Below, piece after piece: positions 1-10,050 of a DNA stretch of 64,000 nucleotides; the first letter of the stretch is position 1; each line of letters begins with the position of its first letter. The position numbers were made by a program, and so were the translations under genes. This DNA is from Rhizobium sp. BK196 (GTDB lineage: Bacteria; Pseudomonadota; Alphaproteobacteria; Rhizobiales; Rhizobiaceae), in contig NZ_JACHZB010000002.1 in the NCBI RefSeq assembly GCF_014193255.1, positions 922,142 to 986,141 of the forward strand, written 5' to 3'. The notes beneath the pieces were generated by a model that saw nothing but the letters and a program-made list of their open reading frames with translations, did not search any database and was not told where the DNA came from.

Positions 1-850
1 ACTGACCGCAGCAAGAGCCGCGCGGCTGGCAGGGGCCGCCGAAGACGCCGCCCGCCGCAGCGGCCGTCGTCCGCCGGTCTATATCATCGGCACGGAAGTG
101 CCGCCGCCGGGTGGCGCCACACATGCCCTGGACGAGATCGAGGTCACGCGACGGGAGGCCGCCGTGAAGACGCTTGACGTTCATCGTGAGGCTTTTACCC
201 AGGCTGGGGTCGGTTACGCACTGGAGCGGGTAATCGCCATCGTCGTCCAGCCGGGCGTCGAGTTCGGCAACGCCAATGTCGCGCTCTACAGGCCCGAGCG
301 CGCGCAAAAGCTGATCTCCGCGCTCGACGGGATGAAGGGACTGCTTTTCGAAGCCCATTCCACCGACTACCAGCCGGCAGCCGCGCTCTCGGCCCTGGTC
401 GACGGCGGGTTTGCGATCCTGAAAGTCGGCCCCGGCCTGACCTTTGCATTGCGGGAGGCGCTCTACGGCCTCGACGCGATCGCCGCTATTCTCTCCGGGG
501 ACAAGAGAGCCGGCCGGCTGGCGGTGACCATGGAGGAGATCATGCTTGCTCAGCCCAGCCACTGGTCCGGCCATTACAGCGGCACGACTGACGAACAACG
601 CCTGCAGCGACATTTCAGCTATAGCGATCGCATCCGGTACTATTGGCCCGACGCGCGGGCAGCAACGGCAGTCGACGAACTGCTCGCCCGGCTGCCCGAC
701 GCGATCCCGGAAACGCTAATCAGCCAGCATCTCGCTCGCCTCTACCCTGATGTGGTTGAAAAGCGTGTCGTGCCGAAAGCCCGCGATCTTTGCCTAGCTG
801 CCATTGACGCGGCGCTGGCTCCTTACGCCACCGCGACGGCGCCTCGGTAG
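1..850 (+). CDS. gatZ: D-tagatose-1,6-bisphosphate aldolase, GatZ/KbaZ-type non-catalytic subunit (5' truncated)
   Basis: The reading frame is open from the left edge, so the N-terminus is missing; GTG at 98 is internal, because the conserved YIIGTEVPPPGG segment begins before it. Other family blocks seen are RVIAIVVQPGVEF, FEAHSTDYQ, FAILKVGPGLTFALREA and SYSDRIRYYWP, all matching enteric GatZ/KbaZ. In that family this subunit stabilises the class II aldolase that cleaves tagatose-1,6-bisphosphate to DHAP and glyceraldehyde-3-phosphate. An ABC ATPase follows 71 bp downstream on the same strand, suggesting the end of a galactitol, tagatose or related polyol uptake and catabolism operon. The transported sugar is inferred, not seen. 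Confidence 0.9.
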   Translation, partial: LTAARAARLAGAAEDAARRSGRRPPVYIIGTEVPPPGGATHALDEIEVTRREAAVKTLDVHREAFTQAGVGYALERVIAIVVQPGVEFGNANVALYRPERAQKLISALDGMKGLLFEAHSTDYQPAAALSALVDGGFAILKVGPGLTFALREALYGLDAIAAILSGDKRAGRLAVTMEEIMLAQPSHWSGHYSGTTDEQRLQRHFSYSDRIRYYWPDARAATAVDELLARLPDAIPETLISQHLARLYPDVVEKRVVPKARDLCLAAIDAALAPYATATAPR

Positions 851-921
851 AAGAGGCGTCGCATGTCGCTCTTTCCGAGCGAACGCAGATCCGAAATCAG
901 ATTTTTCAGCCGGAGACAGTT

Positions 922-1992
922 ATGGCGTCCGTAAACGTGGCAAACGTCCGCAAGAATTATGGTCACTTCGAAGTGTTGCACGGGGTCGACATCGACATCC
1001 GCGATGGAGAATTCGTCATCCTCGTCGGACCCTCCGGTTGCGGCAAGTCGACCTTGCTGCGCATGATCGCAGGGCTTGAGGAGATTTCTGGCGGTAATGT
1101 TTCGATCGGCAGCAAGGTCGTCAACAATGTCGCTCCGAAGGAGCGCGACATTGCCATGGTCTTTCAGTCCTACGCGCTTTATCCGCATATGACGGTCGAA
1201 GCGAATATGGGATTTTCGCTGCGACTGGCGAAAGCGCCGAAAGAGCAGATCAAAGAGCGTGTCCGCGATGCGGCGCAGATCCTCGGCCTCGAACATCTCC
1301 TCGACCGCTACCCGAGAAATCTCTCCGGCGGCCAGCGGCAGCGTGTTGCCATGGGCCGCGCAATCGTGCGCCAGCCACAGGTCTTCCTCTTCGACGAGCC
1401 GTTGTCCAACCTCGACGCCAAGCTTCGCGTGCAAATGCGCTCCGAGATCAAGCAGCTGCATCAGCGACTGAAAACGACGACCATATATGTGACGCATGAT
1501 CAGATCGAAGCCATGACCATGGCCGACCGCATCGTCGTTATGCGCGATGGTTATGTTGAGCAGATCGGCTCACCGCTCGATCTCTACGACCGGCCGGCCA
1601 ATCTCTTCGTCGCCGGTTTCATCGGTTCGCCGGGCATGAACGTCATCAAAGGCAAGATCAGCGCGTCCGGGCCGCTTGAATTCATCGCAGACGGAGGAGC
1701 GCACCTGCCGCTTCCGGAGACTGCCGCGGCAGCGCGTGGTACGGAAGTGGTCTACGGCATCCGTCCGGAACATCTGATCGTCAGCCCGGAAGGCGTGAGC
1801 GCCGAGGTGGCGGTCATCGAACCGACAGGCGCTGAAACCCAGATTAACGCCAAGCTTGGATCGGATCCCCTGGTGGCAACGGTGCGAGACCGGCTTTCCC
1901 TGCAGGCTGGCGATACCGTCAGGATGATGCCTGATCTCACCAAACTGCATCTCTTCGACGCCAAAAGCGAAAAGCGCCTGTCGATCGGCTAG
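922..1992 (+). CDS. Sugar/polyol ABC transporter ATP-binding protein, UgpC/MalK family
   Basis: A 356-residue cytoplasmic ATPase energising a CUT1 sugar or polyol importer. Walker A is GPSGCGKST at about 36-44, followed by Q-loop VFQSYALYPHM, signature LSGGQRQR near 133, Walker B VFLFDEPLSNLD and switch histidine VTHDQ. The C-terminal third is the TOBE/OB-type MalK regulatory domain, and total length is typical. GGAG lies a few bases before the ATG. It follows the GatZ subunit on the same strand, so it probably serves the same operon, whose permeases would lie left of the window. The ATPase sequence alone does not give the substrate. Confidence 0.9.
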   Translation: MASVNVANVRKNYGHFEVLHGVDIDIRDGEFVILVGPSGCGKSTLLRMIAGLEEISGGNVSIGSKVVNNVAPKERDIAMVFQSYALYPHMTVEANMGFSLRLAKAPKEQIKERVRDAAQILGLEHLLDRYPRNLSGGQRQRVAMGRAIVRQPQVFLFDEPLSNLDAKLRVQMRSEIKQLHQRLKTTTIYVTHDQIEAMTMADRIVVMRDGYVEQIGSPLDLYDRPANLFVAGFIGSPGMNVIKGKISASGPLEFIADGGAHLPLPETAAAARGTEVVYGIRPEHLIVSPEGVSAEVAVIEPTGAETQINAKLGSDPLVATVRDRLSLQAGDTVRMMPDLTKLHLFDAKSEKRLSIG

Positions 1993-2068
1993 CACCTCCT
2001 TTGGGCCACTGAACGAAAACGGCGCGGCGATGATCGCCACGCTGCGCCTTGCATTAACGGTTCGAGCT

Positions 2069-4297
2069 TTAGAACTCTTCCCAATTGTCGCCCTTCGTAT
2101 CAAGTGCGCTATTTCCTGAGAAAGCAGAGGCGATCTTGCGGCCGAGGGCGCGAACCGGTGACGGCGCCGGTGCATCGTTTCGCGCGGCGGCACGAGGTGC
2201 TGCAGAACGCGGAGCATGACCGGTCTCGTTCAGCTTGAACTGGGCAAGAAGCTCGTTGAGCGAAGCGACCTCCTTCGCAAGGTTGTGACTTGCGGCAGTC
2301 GACTCTTCGACCATCGCAGCGTTTTTCTGCGTATCCTGGTCCATTTGATTGACGGCCAGGTTGATCTGGTCGAGACCGGAGGACTGTTCCTGCGATGCTT
2401 CGACGATCGCGGCGATATGGCGGTTGATTTCCTGGACCTCGGCGGCGATCGCTTCCAGAGCCCTGCCGGTTTCGCCGACGAGACCGACACCGGAATTGAC
2501 CTGTTCGCTCGACGTGTTGATCAGCGACTTGATCTCCTTGGCGGCGTTTGCCGAGCGCTGGGCGAGTTCACGCACTTCCTGGGCGACGACCGCAAATCCC
2601 TTGCCGGCTTCACCGGCACGGGCGGCTTCGACGCCCGCGTTCAAAGCGAGAAGGTTGGTCTGAAAAGCGATATCGTCGATGACGCCGATGATGTTGGAGA
2701 TCTCGCCCGAGGACTTTTCGATCTGCTGCATGGCCGAAACCGCTTTGCGGACGACTTCGCCGGATTTTTCCGCGCCAGTCTTGGCGCGTGAGACGAGCTC
2801 TCCGACTTCCTTCGCACGCTTGCTCGAATCCTTCACCGTCGTGGTGATTTCTTCGAGGGCAGCAGCGGTTTCCTCGAGCGCTGCCGCCTGCTGTTCCGTG
2901 CGCTTGGCAAGGTCGTCGGCGGCCGACTTGATTTCGTTTGCTCCGGAGTCGATACCGCGCGCATTCTGCGACACCCGGTTCAACGCCGATTGCAGCTTGT
3001 CGGCGGAGTTGTTGAAGTCGCTGCGAACGCCATCGAGCTTCGTCACGAAGGGCTGATCGATGCGATAGGACACATCGCCGTCGGCGAGCTTGGCGAGACC
3101 GACGGCAAGGTTGTCGACGGCAAACTGCACATCGGCAGCATCTTTCGCCTTTTCCTTCTCCCGCTCGATCTGCTCCCTTTCGCTCATGCTGCGATTGGCT
3201 TCTGCCTCCTGCTCGAGGCGAACCCGCTCGATCGCATTCTGCTTGAAGACCTGAACAGCGCGCGCCATGGCGCCTATTTCATCCGGCCGGGCCTGACCCT
3301 GAACCTCGACATCGAGATCGCCTGCAGCCAGACGCGCCATCGTGCTGGTCGTCTTCTTGATAACCGCAGCAATCGATCGCGCAAAGACGAGGAAGCCAAC
3401 AAGCGAAATCAGCGAGACGATAACCGTACCGATCGCAGCCATCCAGAGCGCCTGCCGCGACGCTTCAACGACCTCCGTCACATTGGAGCCGATTTCGAAA
3501 ACGCCGATCTTGCGGCCGGAGAAATCTTCGAACGGAATGGCCGCGACTTCATAGTCCTTATCGCCGAGAATCGCGTGGACACGGACGCGGTCACCGTTGA
3601 ATGCTGCCTGCAACTGCTCTTGAGTGAGAATTGCCTTGTCGCCGAAAGTCGAGGCCTGTGATACGAATTTCCCGTCCTGAAGGATATGGACTGCAACGGC
3701 CGCATCGACCGACTGCGCCAGCGGCGCAAAATAGTCGTTGGTGAGCGAGGTGCCGACATCGACGATGCCGACGGTCTTGCCGTCCTTGATGACGGGAGCC
3801 GAAGCAAACATGCTGACGGCGGTCCGCCCAGGTTCGATGCCGGCGCTCAGCTTACCCTGCGTTAGTGCTGCAACGATCGTCTTGCGACGTCCCTTGAGAT
3901 CGTCGCCAAAAGTATCCGGCGCATGGATACGTGCAACGGCCATGCCATCGGAATTGCTGAAGGTGATGAGCTGAAGGCCCTGCGCTTTGATCGCCGGTAG
4001 GCTCGCAGTATATTTTGCAAGAAGGGATGCGCGATCATTCTTGCTGATCAGATCAGCCGTTTCAGGCTCGCCGGCAAGGGTTACCGCAAGCCCGGCTGCC
4101 GCCCGCTTCTGAGCCTCCATATCCGCCTGGATTACATGCAGATCCGACGAAAGCTCCTTCTGAAGCGATTGATCGCTCATCGCATTCTGACGATACCAGG
4201 CAAGACCACCGATTGCCGCGCTCGCAAACATAACGGCCGCAAATCCATAGGCCGTGATGCGGATCCATATCGGCCGCTTGATCTCTTCCGCGTTCAT
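2069..4297 (-). CDS. Methyl-accepting chemotaxis protein with CheR-docking C-terminus
   Basis: A 742-residue transmembrane chemoreceptor. Residues about 11-32 form TM1, a Cache-like periplasmic sensor of about 250 residues follows, TM2 is about 284-306, then a HAMP domain and a second HAMP-like segment near 390-440. The signalling hairpin centres on [20 protein letters not shown] near residues 540-560. The last five residues are NWEEF, close to the NWETF tether that recruits CheR/CheB in enteric receptors, so it may assist adaptation of receptors lacking the tail. GAGGGG lies just before the ATG. It stands alone, divergent from a LuxR-type regulator. The ligand is unknown. Confidence 0.93.
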   Translation of the reverse strand: MNAEEIKRPIWIRITAYGFAAVMFASAAIGGLAWYRQNAMSDQSLQKELSSDLHVIQADMEAQKRAAAGLAVTLAGEPETADLISKNDRASLLAKYTASLPAIKAQGLQLITFSNSDGMAVARIHAPDTFGDDLKGRRKTIVAALTQGKLSAGIEPGRTAVSMFASAPVIKDGKTVGIVDVGTSLTNDYFAPLAQSVDAAVAVHILQDGKFVSQASTFGDKAILTQEQLQAAFNGDRVRVHAILGDKDYEVAAIPFEDFSGRKIGVFEIGSNVTEVVEASRQALWMAAIGTVIVSLISLVGFLVFARSIAAVIKKTTSTMARLAAGDLDVEVQGQARPDEIGAMARAVQVFKQNAIERVRLEQEAEANRSMSEREQIEREKEKAKDAADVQFAVDNLAVGLAKLADGDVSYRIDQPFVTKLDGVRSDFNNSADKLQSALNRVSQNARGIDSGANEIKSAADDLAKRTEQQAAALEETAAALEEITTTVKDSSKRAKEVGELVSRAKTGAEKSGEVVRKAVSAMQQIEKSSGEISNIIGVIDDIAFQTNLLALNAGVEAARAGEAGKGFAVVAQEVRELAQRSANAAKEIKSLINTSSEQVNSGVGLVGETGRALEAIAAEVQEINRHIAAIVEASQEQSSGLDQINLAVNQMDQDTQKNAAMVEESTAASHNLAKEVASLNELLAQFKLNETGHAPRSAAPRAAARNDAPAPSPVRALGRKIASAFSGNSALDTKGDNWEEF

Positions 4298-4480
4298 GAC
4301 GTCCCCTCAAATATCGATGCCCTTAATTCTTGAGGGGAAAACTTGTTTTTTACTTAATTTCGGATGGTCAATATTCAGTAACGAACTGCAGCTTTGCGTC
4401 GCTGATGATACCGTGTTCAGCCGCGCCTCAGGTTCATGCACGGCGGTTTATTTCTTTATAAATCAAAGAGTTTTCTATCC

Positions 4481-4496
4481 TCACCCAATCGGGTGA
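4481..4496. promoter_or_regulatory. Inverted repeat in the MCP/LuxR divergent promoter region
   Basis: TCACCC-AATC-GGGTGA is a perfect 6-bp inverted repeat 94 bp before the LuxR-type start and 184 bp from the MCP start. Its symmetry suits a dimeric regulator such as the adjacent HTH protein, but assigning it to that protein is a guess. The rest of the 292-bp region is AT-rich and shows no obvious -35/-10 pair. Confidence 0.3.
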
Positions 4497-4589
4497 TGCT
4501 CAAGTATCGATCCCTTCTCTAAAAGATCAGGCTGGACTAATATTCGGCCTCGGCCGCTCATATGACTTTGCCAATCGAGAGACAGTCAA

Positions 4590-5729
4590 ATGGAGCATAC
4601 GGATATTGTCAATGCGATCTACCAGGCTTCTGTAAACATACAGTTGTGGTCGAGTACTCTATGCGCGGTTGTCGATTATGTCGGAGCAACAGCCGGCAAT
4701 ATTGTCTATCAGGCACCTGATGGGAAAAGCAGCTTTCTGATCCCCGGCCGGATGCGCGAAGATCTGAACGATCTCTACCTGCAACATTACGCCGGCAATC
4801 CCTATGCAAGGGCGTTCGAGAAAATTCAGCCGGACCATGTGGCAATCGGCAATGAACTCATCGACGATGCTGCCGTTCGACAGACCGCTTATTATGCAGA
4901 CATCTGCGCGCCTCAGAATATCTACAATCAGCTCTTCGTTCCCCACGCCAGCCTGCATGAACGCGGTGGCATCGGCGGGGTAGCGCTTTTTCTCTCCAAA
5001 ACCCAGGATGCGGAAAACGCCCAGGCTGCCCGGAAGCTCCTGCAGTTGACGCCGCACCTTTCCCGTTCGATAGAGCTTTCCCTTCTCGTCGGAAGCATAA
5101 GGCATGAGGCCAGCCTTCTGCAGCGGCTGCTCGAAGCTCTGCCGGATGCCGCCATGCTGCTTGATGACCAGGGCGAGATTGTTCTGTTGAACTCCGCCGC
5201 TGAAGACATCCTGAGACGCGGCGACGGCCTTTCGATCAACAGACATGAGCGCATGGCGCTGCCGAGCATTTCCAGCAGCTCTAAGGCTCTGACCCACGCG
5301 ATCCGGCAAGCCATCGAAATCGCAGGCGGCTCCGCCGCGCAATTACACGGCGCAGTGCAGATTCTCCGGCCGTCGGGCCTGCCACCCTACCTCGCGCAGG
5401 TTACTCCCTTGCCGCCAAATTCCTTTGTCGCCTGGGATTCGGCAGATTCCGGCGCCCGCGTGCTTCTTCAGATCGTCGATGCGGAAAGCCGGGCCACCGG
5501 GCAGGCAGAACAGCTCCGCAGCATCTTCAGCCTGACTGCTGCGGAAACGAAGGTAGCTGTACTCGTCGGCTGCGGATTCTCAGTTCCAGAGACCGCCCGG
5601 ATGCTTGCCCTTTCTCCCAATACCGTCAAAACGCATACGGCACGGCTTCTGTCCAAGACAGGTGTGCGATCTCAAGCGGCATTTGCGCGGCTAATGGCTT
5701 CCGTTCCTGCGCGGCCGGGTCGGCCTTAG
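4590..5729 (+). CDS. LuxR-family helix-turn-helix transcriptional regulator
   Basis: A 379-residue DNA-binding regulator. The C-terminal 65 residues hold a GerE/LuxR helix-turn-helix, starting SLTAAETKVAVLV and running through ETARMLALSPNTVKTHTARLLSKTG. The middle (about 185-230) contains a PAS-like segment, ALPDAAMLLDDQGEIVLLN. No autoinducer-binding domain and no N-terminal phosphoacceptor receiver are recognised, so it is probably a one-component regulator with a PAS or related sensor. GAGAGACAG precedes the ATG. It is divergent from the chemoreceptor gene, which could be a target. The signal is unknown. Confidence 0.85.
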   Translation: MEHTDIVNAIYQASVNIQLWSSTLCAVVDYVGATAGNIVYQAPDGKSSFLIPGRMREDLNDLYLQHYAGNPYARAFEKIQPDHVAIGNELIDDAAVRQTAYYADICAPQNIYNQLFVPHASLHERGGIGGVALFLSKTQDAENAQAARKLLQLTPHLSRSIELSLLVGSIRHEASLLQRLLEALPDAAMLLDDQGEIVLLNSAAEDILRRGDGLSINRHERMALPSISSSSKALTHAIRQAIEIAGGSAAQLHGAVQILRPSGLPPYLAQVTPLPPNSFVAWDSADSGARVLLQIVDAESRATGQAEQLRSIFSLTAAETKVAVLVGCGFSVPETARMLALSPNTVKTHTARLLSKTGVRSQAAFARLMASVPARPGRP

Positions 5730-6051
5730 TCTGTCTCCATCGAGGCCCGGGCCGTAGCAAGGGTCAGCGCCAGCGCGGCGATGGGACTTGAACATCATAT
5801 TTTTCTGCCGGGCTCGTTACGGTCGAGGCTGGCTAAGCCCGCACACCGCGAAAGGTCAGATATACGATGGTTTGACGTCCTGCTTACGGCTGTCAGAACA
5901 GAACGCGAGCATCTGCCGACACCTCGTAAAGGTTGCTGTTGCGGTTGTCATCAACAAGATATATCTCAAAAATGCCACTCGAAATTGTCTTTTTCGCCGT
6001 CGTTGCGATTAAGGTCCAACTCCCGAACCGATCACATCCTGGAGCGATCGA
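5730..6051. other. 322-bp intergenic region, no gene recognised
   Basis: Short frames here, including one of 118 codons from 5781, run into the MFS gene in another frame, have no plausible Shine-Dalgarno and are rich in Arg/Ser/Cys, as expected of out-of-frame reading of GC-rich DNA. The minus strand has an 18-codon open tail ending at the TAA at 5729-5731 that reads ALALTLATARASMETD; it could be a decayed gene end but has no upstream continuation. No terminator with a U-tract is seen after the LuxR-type gene. Confidence 0.4.
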
Positions 6052-7242
6052 ATGCACGTCCAGCCGCAACATCGGATCTATGTCTGCTTCTTTCTCTTCG
6101 CGATCTCGATGGGAGCGCTGCTCTCGCGCTTGCCTGACCTTCAGGATGCCTTGGGCGTCAACAAGTCCGAACTCGGCCTCACGCTGATCGGCGCGGCGAT
6201 CGGCGCGCTGATTTCCCTGACATTCGCGTCACCGCTCATTGCCCGCGTCGGCGCACGCAGGACGGCGTTTCTGACGGTGCTCGGCACGTCTGCGCTGCTG
6301 GCGACGATCCCCTGGACCAATACCGCCTGGCTCGTCTTCTTCATTCTGCTCTGCGAAGGGTTGCTCGCCGGAGCGCTGGAGATCAATCTGAATGTGGAGA
6401 TCGATCGGATCGAAGCCCGGCTCGGCCGCGGCGTGATGAACAGAGCGCACGGCTTCTGGAGCCTTGGATTCTTCCTGACCGCTCTCGTCGGTTCTGCCCT
6501 CCGTCAGGCGGGCGTTCCGATGCATCTGCATCTCGCGCTGACATTCACTTTCGTTTTGATCGTCGGCATTGTCGTCATCTCCGGCATTGAGAATGCACCG
6601 GCCCGTGCTGGGGTCAAACATGTGGAAGGTGCAAGCATAGCGTTGCCGACATGGGGGCTTATGCCCCTTTGCATTATCGGTATTGCCGCCTTCCTGGTGG
6701 AAGGCGCCGGCATCGACTGGTCGGCTATCTATATGCGCGACGCCTTCACAGTCGAGCCCTTTATCGGTGGTCTCGGGCTCACGCTGTTCACTTTCTTTAT
6801 GGCCGCAGCCCGACTGTTCGTCGACCCGCTTGTCGACCGGTTTGGTGCTCGCGCCGTTGCGACCTTTCTCCTGGTTCTCTCGGTAGGGGGCGTCTGCGCC
6901 GTCTGGCTTGCGCCGCACCCCTATGTCGCACTCTTCGGTTTCGCCCTGATGGGCGCCGGTTGTAGCGCAGTCTATCCCCTTGCCGTTTCCGCAGCGGCAC
7001 AGCGGACCGACCGCCCGGCCCATCTCAATGTCGCGGCCCTCGGACAAATGTCCTTCGTCGTGTTCTTCCTGGCGCCGCCATTGCTTGGCTTCGTCGCCGA
7101 ACATGCCGGCATCAGGATCTCGTTCCTTGTCTGCCTGCCGGTTATCATCGCGGCTCTGTGTCTGACGAGAGCGCTGAAGCCGCGCGGAATTGACAACAAG
7201 GCGAGAATCGAGAGCGAAGCCAATCAAGCAGCGCGTGTGTGA
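6052..7242 (+). CDS. MFS transporter (probable efflux)
   Basis: A 396-residue integral inner-membrane protein with about 12 hydrophobic segments and the MFS two-bundle layout. The first helix begins IYVCFFLFAISMGALLSRLP and a loop 2-3-like motif FASPLIARVGARR follows. The second half starts after a polar loop near residues 185-200, then LMPLCIIGIAAFLVEGAGIDW. It resembles the broad YbjJ-type group of uncharacterised bacterial MFS proteins. GGAG lies 9 bp before the ATG. No enzyme or dedicated regulator is adjacent, so substrate and direction of transport are open. Confidence 0.87.
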   Translation: MHVQPQHRIYVCFFLFAISMGALLSRLPDLQDALGVNKSELGLTLIGAAIGALISLTFASPLIARVGARRTAFLTVLGTSALLATIPWTNTAWLVFFILLCEGLLAGALEINLNVEIDRIEARLGRGVMNRAHGFWSLGFFLTALVGSALRQAGVPMHLHLALTFTFVLIVGIVVISGIENAPARAGVKHVEGASIALPTWGLMPLCIIGIAAFLVEGAGIDWSAIYMRDAFTVEPFIGGLGLTLFTFFMAAARLFVDPLVDRFGARAVATFLLVLSVGGVCAVWLAPHPYVALFGFALMGAGCSAVYPLAVSAAAQRTDRPAHLNVAALGQMSFVVFFLAPPLLGFVAEHAGIRISFLVCLPVIIAALCLTRALKPRGIDNKARIESEANQAARV

Positions 7243-7499
7243 TCGGCTATGGCTGGCCAAGCTCGGGCTTGGTCAGGCCGGCCAGAAGAATGGCGAAGGG
7301 CGAGCGTACAGGGCAACCTCTGGATGCCTGCCTCCACCTTTTCGCCTTTCGACACATCGTGGACATGGACACCGGGGATCGTTTATTCGCTGACGAGCAC
7401 GAGGCAAATCCTGTGGAATGTTTGTCGACACAGTGCCCGCAACCGTCCTATGCTGGAATCAATCATCTAATTTCGGCAAAAAAATAACGGATATATAGC

Positions 7500-8645
7500 G
7501 TGTCTCTCCCAGCTTGGTCCCACTCCGTCGCAGCCATTGCAGATGAGGAACGAAACAGTCGGCTGTCTCGCTTGCGCGAGCGCATGGAAGCGCATGGCAT
7601 TGCCGCCACGCTGCTTGGCCCAACCGAGAGTCTACGCTATTTCACCGGACTCGCCTGGCACCTGAGCGAGCGGCTGCTCGGCGCGGTCGTGACGGACGAC
7701 AAGCTCACGTACATCGTACCCGGTTTTGAGCGCAGCCGCGTCGAGACGCTGCCACATCTGCCCGGTGAGATCGCCGTCTGGGAAGAAGAAGAAAGCCCTG
7801 CCGCATTGGTATCGCGGCTCGTCGGCCCGTCCGGCAAGCTCGCGCTCGACGATGCGTTACCGCTCGCCTTCTACCACGCCTTTACGAAAGAGATGGGGGC
7901 GACCCGCCTTGCCGATGCAGGGCCTGCCATCCATGCACTACGCGCCATCAAATCGCCGGCGGAAATTGCCCTCATCCGGTATGCGATGGGCATCACGCTG
8001 GATATTCACCACAAGGTCCGCAACATCCTTGCCCCCGGCACAGCAGCCTCGGATGTGGTCCGTTTCATCGACCAGCAGCATCGTTTGGCCGGCGCCGATG
8101 GCGGCTCGACCTTCTGTATCGTCTCCTTCGGTGAAGCGACTGCACTGCCACATGGGGCGGACGGCGAACAGATCCTGCAGGCGGGTGACGTCATTCTCGT
8201 CGATACGGGCTGCCGGATCGATGGCTATCATTCCGACCTGACACGCACCTATATGCTGGACGAGGGCAATAACGCGTTCGAACGCGCCTGGGCGATCGAA
8301 CGCGAGGGCCAGGAGGCCGTTTTCGATGCGGCAAAACTCGGTGCGGCCTGCGAAAGCCTTGATGCCGCTGCCCGAAACACTTTCGCGCGCCACGGCCTCG
8401 GTCCGGACTACCGCCTGCCTGGCTTGCCGCATCGCGCCGGTCACGGTCTCGGCCTCGAAATCCATGAAGCGCCTTATATCGTCCGAGGCAACAAAACTCC
8501 GCTGGCCCCAGGAATGTGCTTTTCGAACGAGCCGATGATCGTCTTTCCGGGGGAATTTGGTGTCCGCCTGGAAGACCATGTGCATATGACCGAGAACGGT
8601 CCCTGCTGGTTTACGACGCCGGCTGCAAATCCTTACGCAGTCTGA
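7500..8645 (+). CDS. M24-family Xaa-Pro dipeptidase-like metallopeptidase
   Basis: A 381-residue protein with a creatinase-type N-terminal domain (about 1-145) and a pita-bread catalytic domain. The five metal ligands of M24 enzymes are present in order: Asp in LVDTGCRIDGYHSDLTRTY (two Asp), His in HRAGHGLGLEIHEAPY, Glu in FSNEPMIVFPG and Glu in GVRLEDHV. The start is GTG at 7500 with no clear Shine-Dalgarno; it is preferred because the N-terminal domain is full length from there. Likely cytoplasmic, cleaving dipeptides with C-terminal proline, although creatinase-like or ectoine-hydrolase-like functions share the fold. Confidence 0.87.
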   Translation: MSLPAWSHSVAAIADEERNSRLSRLRERMEAHGIAATLLGPTESLRYFTGLAWHLSERLLGAVVTDDKLTYIVPGFERSRVETLPHLPGEIAVWEEEESPAALVSRLVGPSGKLALDDALPLAFYHAFTKEMGATRLADAGPAIHALRAIKSPAEIALIRYAMGITLDIHHKVRNILAPGTAASDVVRFIDQQHRLAGADGGSTFCIVSFGEATALPHGADGEQILQAGDVILVDTGCRIDGYHSDLTRTYMLDEGNNAFERAWAIEREGQEAVFDAAKLGAACESLDAAARNTFARHGLGPDYRLPGLPHRAGHGLGLEIHEAPYIVRGNKTPLAPGMCFSNEPMIVFPGEFGVRLEDHVHMTENGPCWFTTPAANPYAV

Positions 8646-8871
8646 GTTCCATTCCGAAGACATGCGTAGCCTGGTCACAGATGCTGCCACGTGCCGCTGC
8701 ATCAAGCTGAGCCGAGGTCCGCGACAACAGCCCGCAGAAGGCGCACGTCGGCGACCACGGAAGGACCACTTTGCGGATCAAAGATCTTGCTGACATGTTT
8801 CGTCATCACAGCAGCGTAACAGGCTAGGCCGTCGCATCGGCAGATCAGACAGATCCAGGATGGAGCAAAGA

Positions 8872-10050
8872 ATGTGGCTGAGTGATTTCGAAGTCGTGCT
8901 GCGTGATAGGGTAATACCTCGGGGCGCAGTCAGGATCGAAGACGGCATGATCGCAGAAATCAGGGAAGAACCTGCGGCTTCCGCTGATGTCAACGGCGAC
9001 GGCAGGCTGCTGCTTCCCGGGTTCGTCGACATGCATGGAGACATGATCGAGCGCGAGATCGAACCGCGTCTGAGTGTGCGCTTTCCTTTGGAACTTGGCA
9101 TCTTCGAACTGGACAAGAAACTTGCCGGCAATGGCATCACCACCGCCTTTGCCGCGCTGTCCTTCCACGCCAGCAACGGCCATGGCCAAATACGCTCGGA
9201 AGAACACTCGCGTTCGATTATCCAGACCCTGATTCAGCTCCGAAAAAATGACTTACTTGTCGACCACCGGGTCCATGCACGCTTCGAAATCACCTTCACC
9301 CATGCCCGCGCCGTCATCGAGGACCTGCTGCGGGCCGGAGCGCTCGACCTCGTTTCACTGATGGACCATACGCCGGGCCAGGGCCAGTATCGCGATATCG
9401 AACGCCATATCGAAACGATCGCGCGCAATAACAGGATCACCCTTGAACAGGCCGCCCAGCGTGTTCAGCAACGCATGGAAAATCGTGCCCAGAACAATGA
9501 CGCGGTTGACAATCTCCAGTGCATAGCCGCGACGGCGCGCGAGCACGGCGTCATCATCGCCTCCCATGACGATGACAGCGCCGAGAAGGTGATGGTCGTC
9601 GAGGGATTGGGTGCATGCATCAGCGAGTTTCCAGTCACCATGGCAGCGGCCCAGGAAGCTCGCAAACTCGGACTGGCAACAGCCATGGGGGCGCCGAACG
9701 CGCTTCGCGGCTTGTCCTACTCGGGCAATCTTTCTGCCCGCGAGGCCTATGAACACGGCGTTCTCGACATTCTGGCAAGCGATTATCATCCCGCCAGCAT
9801 GTTGCCAGCCGCCATCGCGCTTGCGAAAGCCGGAGCAGGTGGGCTGTCGGCATCTGTGGCGCTCGTCAGCGCCAACCCGGCGTCCGCGCTGGGGCTCACA
9901 GATCGCGGCGCGATCGAAGTTGGCCTACGCGCCGATCTAGTTGTAGCTGAGGGAGGTCATCTGCCACGGCTGAGAGCAACCTTCAGCCGCGGAAAACTGG
10001 TTTACTCGGATGGAACAGTCCCGGGACTATCAACACCATCCGCGATCTGA
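8872..10050 (+). CDS. phnM: PhnM-like alpha-D-ribose 1-methylphosphonate 5-triphosphate diphosphatase
   Basis: Amidohydrolase-fold enzyme of 392 residues. Family hallmarks seen are LLLPGFVDMHGDMIEREIEPR near the N-terminus (metal-binding H-x-D), LVSLMDHTPGQGQY, IIASHDDDS and LDILASDYHPASML. In the C-P lyase pathway PhnM releases pyrophosphate from the ribosyl-triphosphate intermediate of phosphonate breakdown. ATG at 8872 is chosen because GGAG sits 6 bp before it; ATG at 8860 would add four residues but lacks a site. No other phn gene lies in the window, so this is an isolated copy whose substrate could have drifted. Confidence 0.85.
   Translation: MWLSDFEVVLRDRVIPRGAVRIEDGMIAEIREEPAASADVNGDGRLLLPGFVDMHGDMIEREIEPRLSVRFPLELGIFELDKKLAGNGITTAFAALSFHASNGHGQIRSEEHSRSIIQTLIQLRKNDLLVDHRVHARFEITFTHARAVIEDLLRAGALDLVSLMDHTPGQGQYRDIERHIETIARNNRITLEQAAQRVQQRMENRAQNNDAVDNLQCIAATAREHGVIIASHDDDSAEKVMVVEGLGACISEFPVTMAAAQEARKLGLATAMGAPNALRGLSYSGNLSAREAYEHGVLDILASDYHPASMLPAAIALAKAGAGGLSASVALVSANPASALGLTDRGAIEVGLRADLVVAEGGHLPRLRATFSRGKLVYSDGTVPGLSTPSAI

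Noticed and set aside
5781..6137. A 118-codon frame between the LuxR-type and MFS genes
   Set aside because: Runs into the MFS gene out of frame, no ribosome site, unlikely composition.
6229..7260. A 343-codon open frame on the minus strand opposite the MFS gene
   Set aside because: Very hydrophilic, repetitive composition typical of the complement of a membrane protein gene.
8702..8806. A 34-codon minus-strand frame between the M24 peptidase and phnM
   Set aside because: It starts MTKHVSKIF and ends AVVADLGSA, but has no ribosome site, promoter or terminator; kept out as unsupported.
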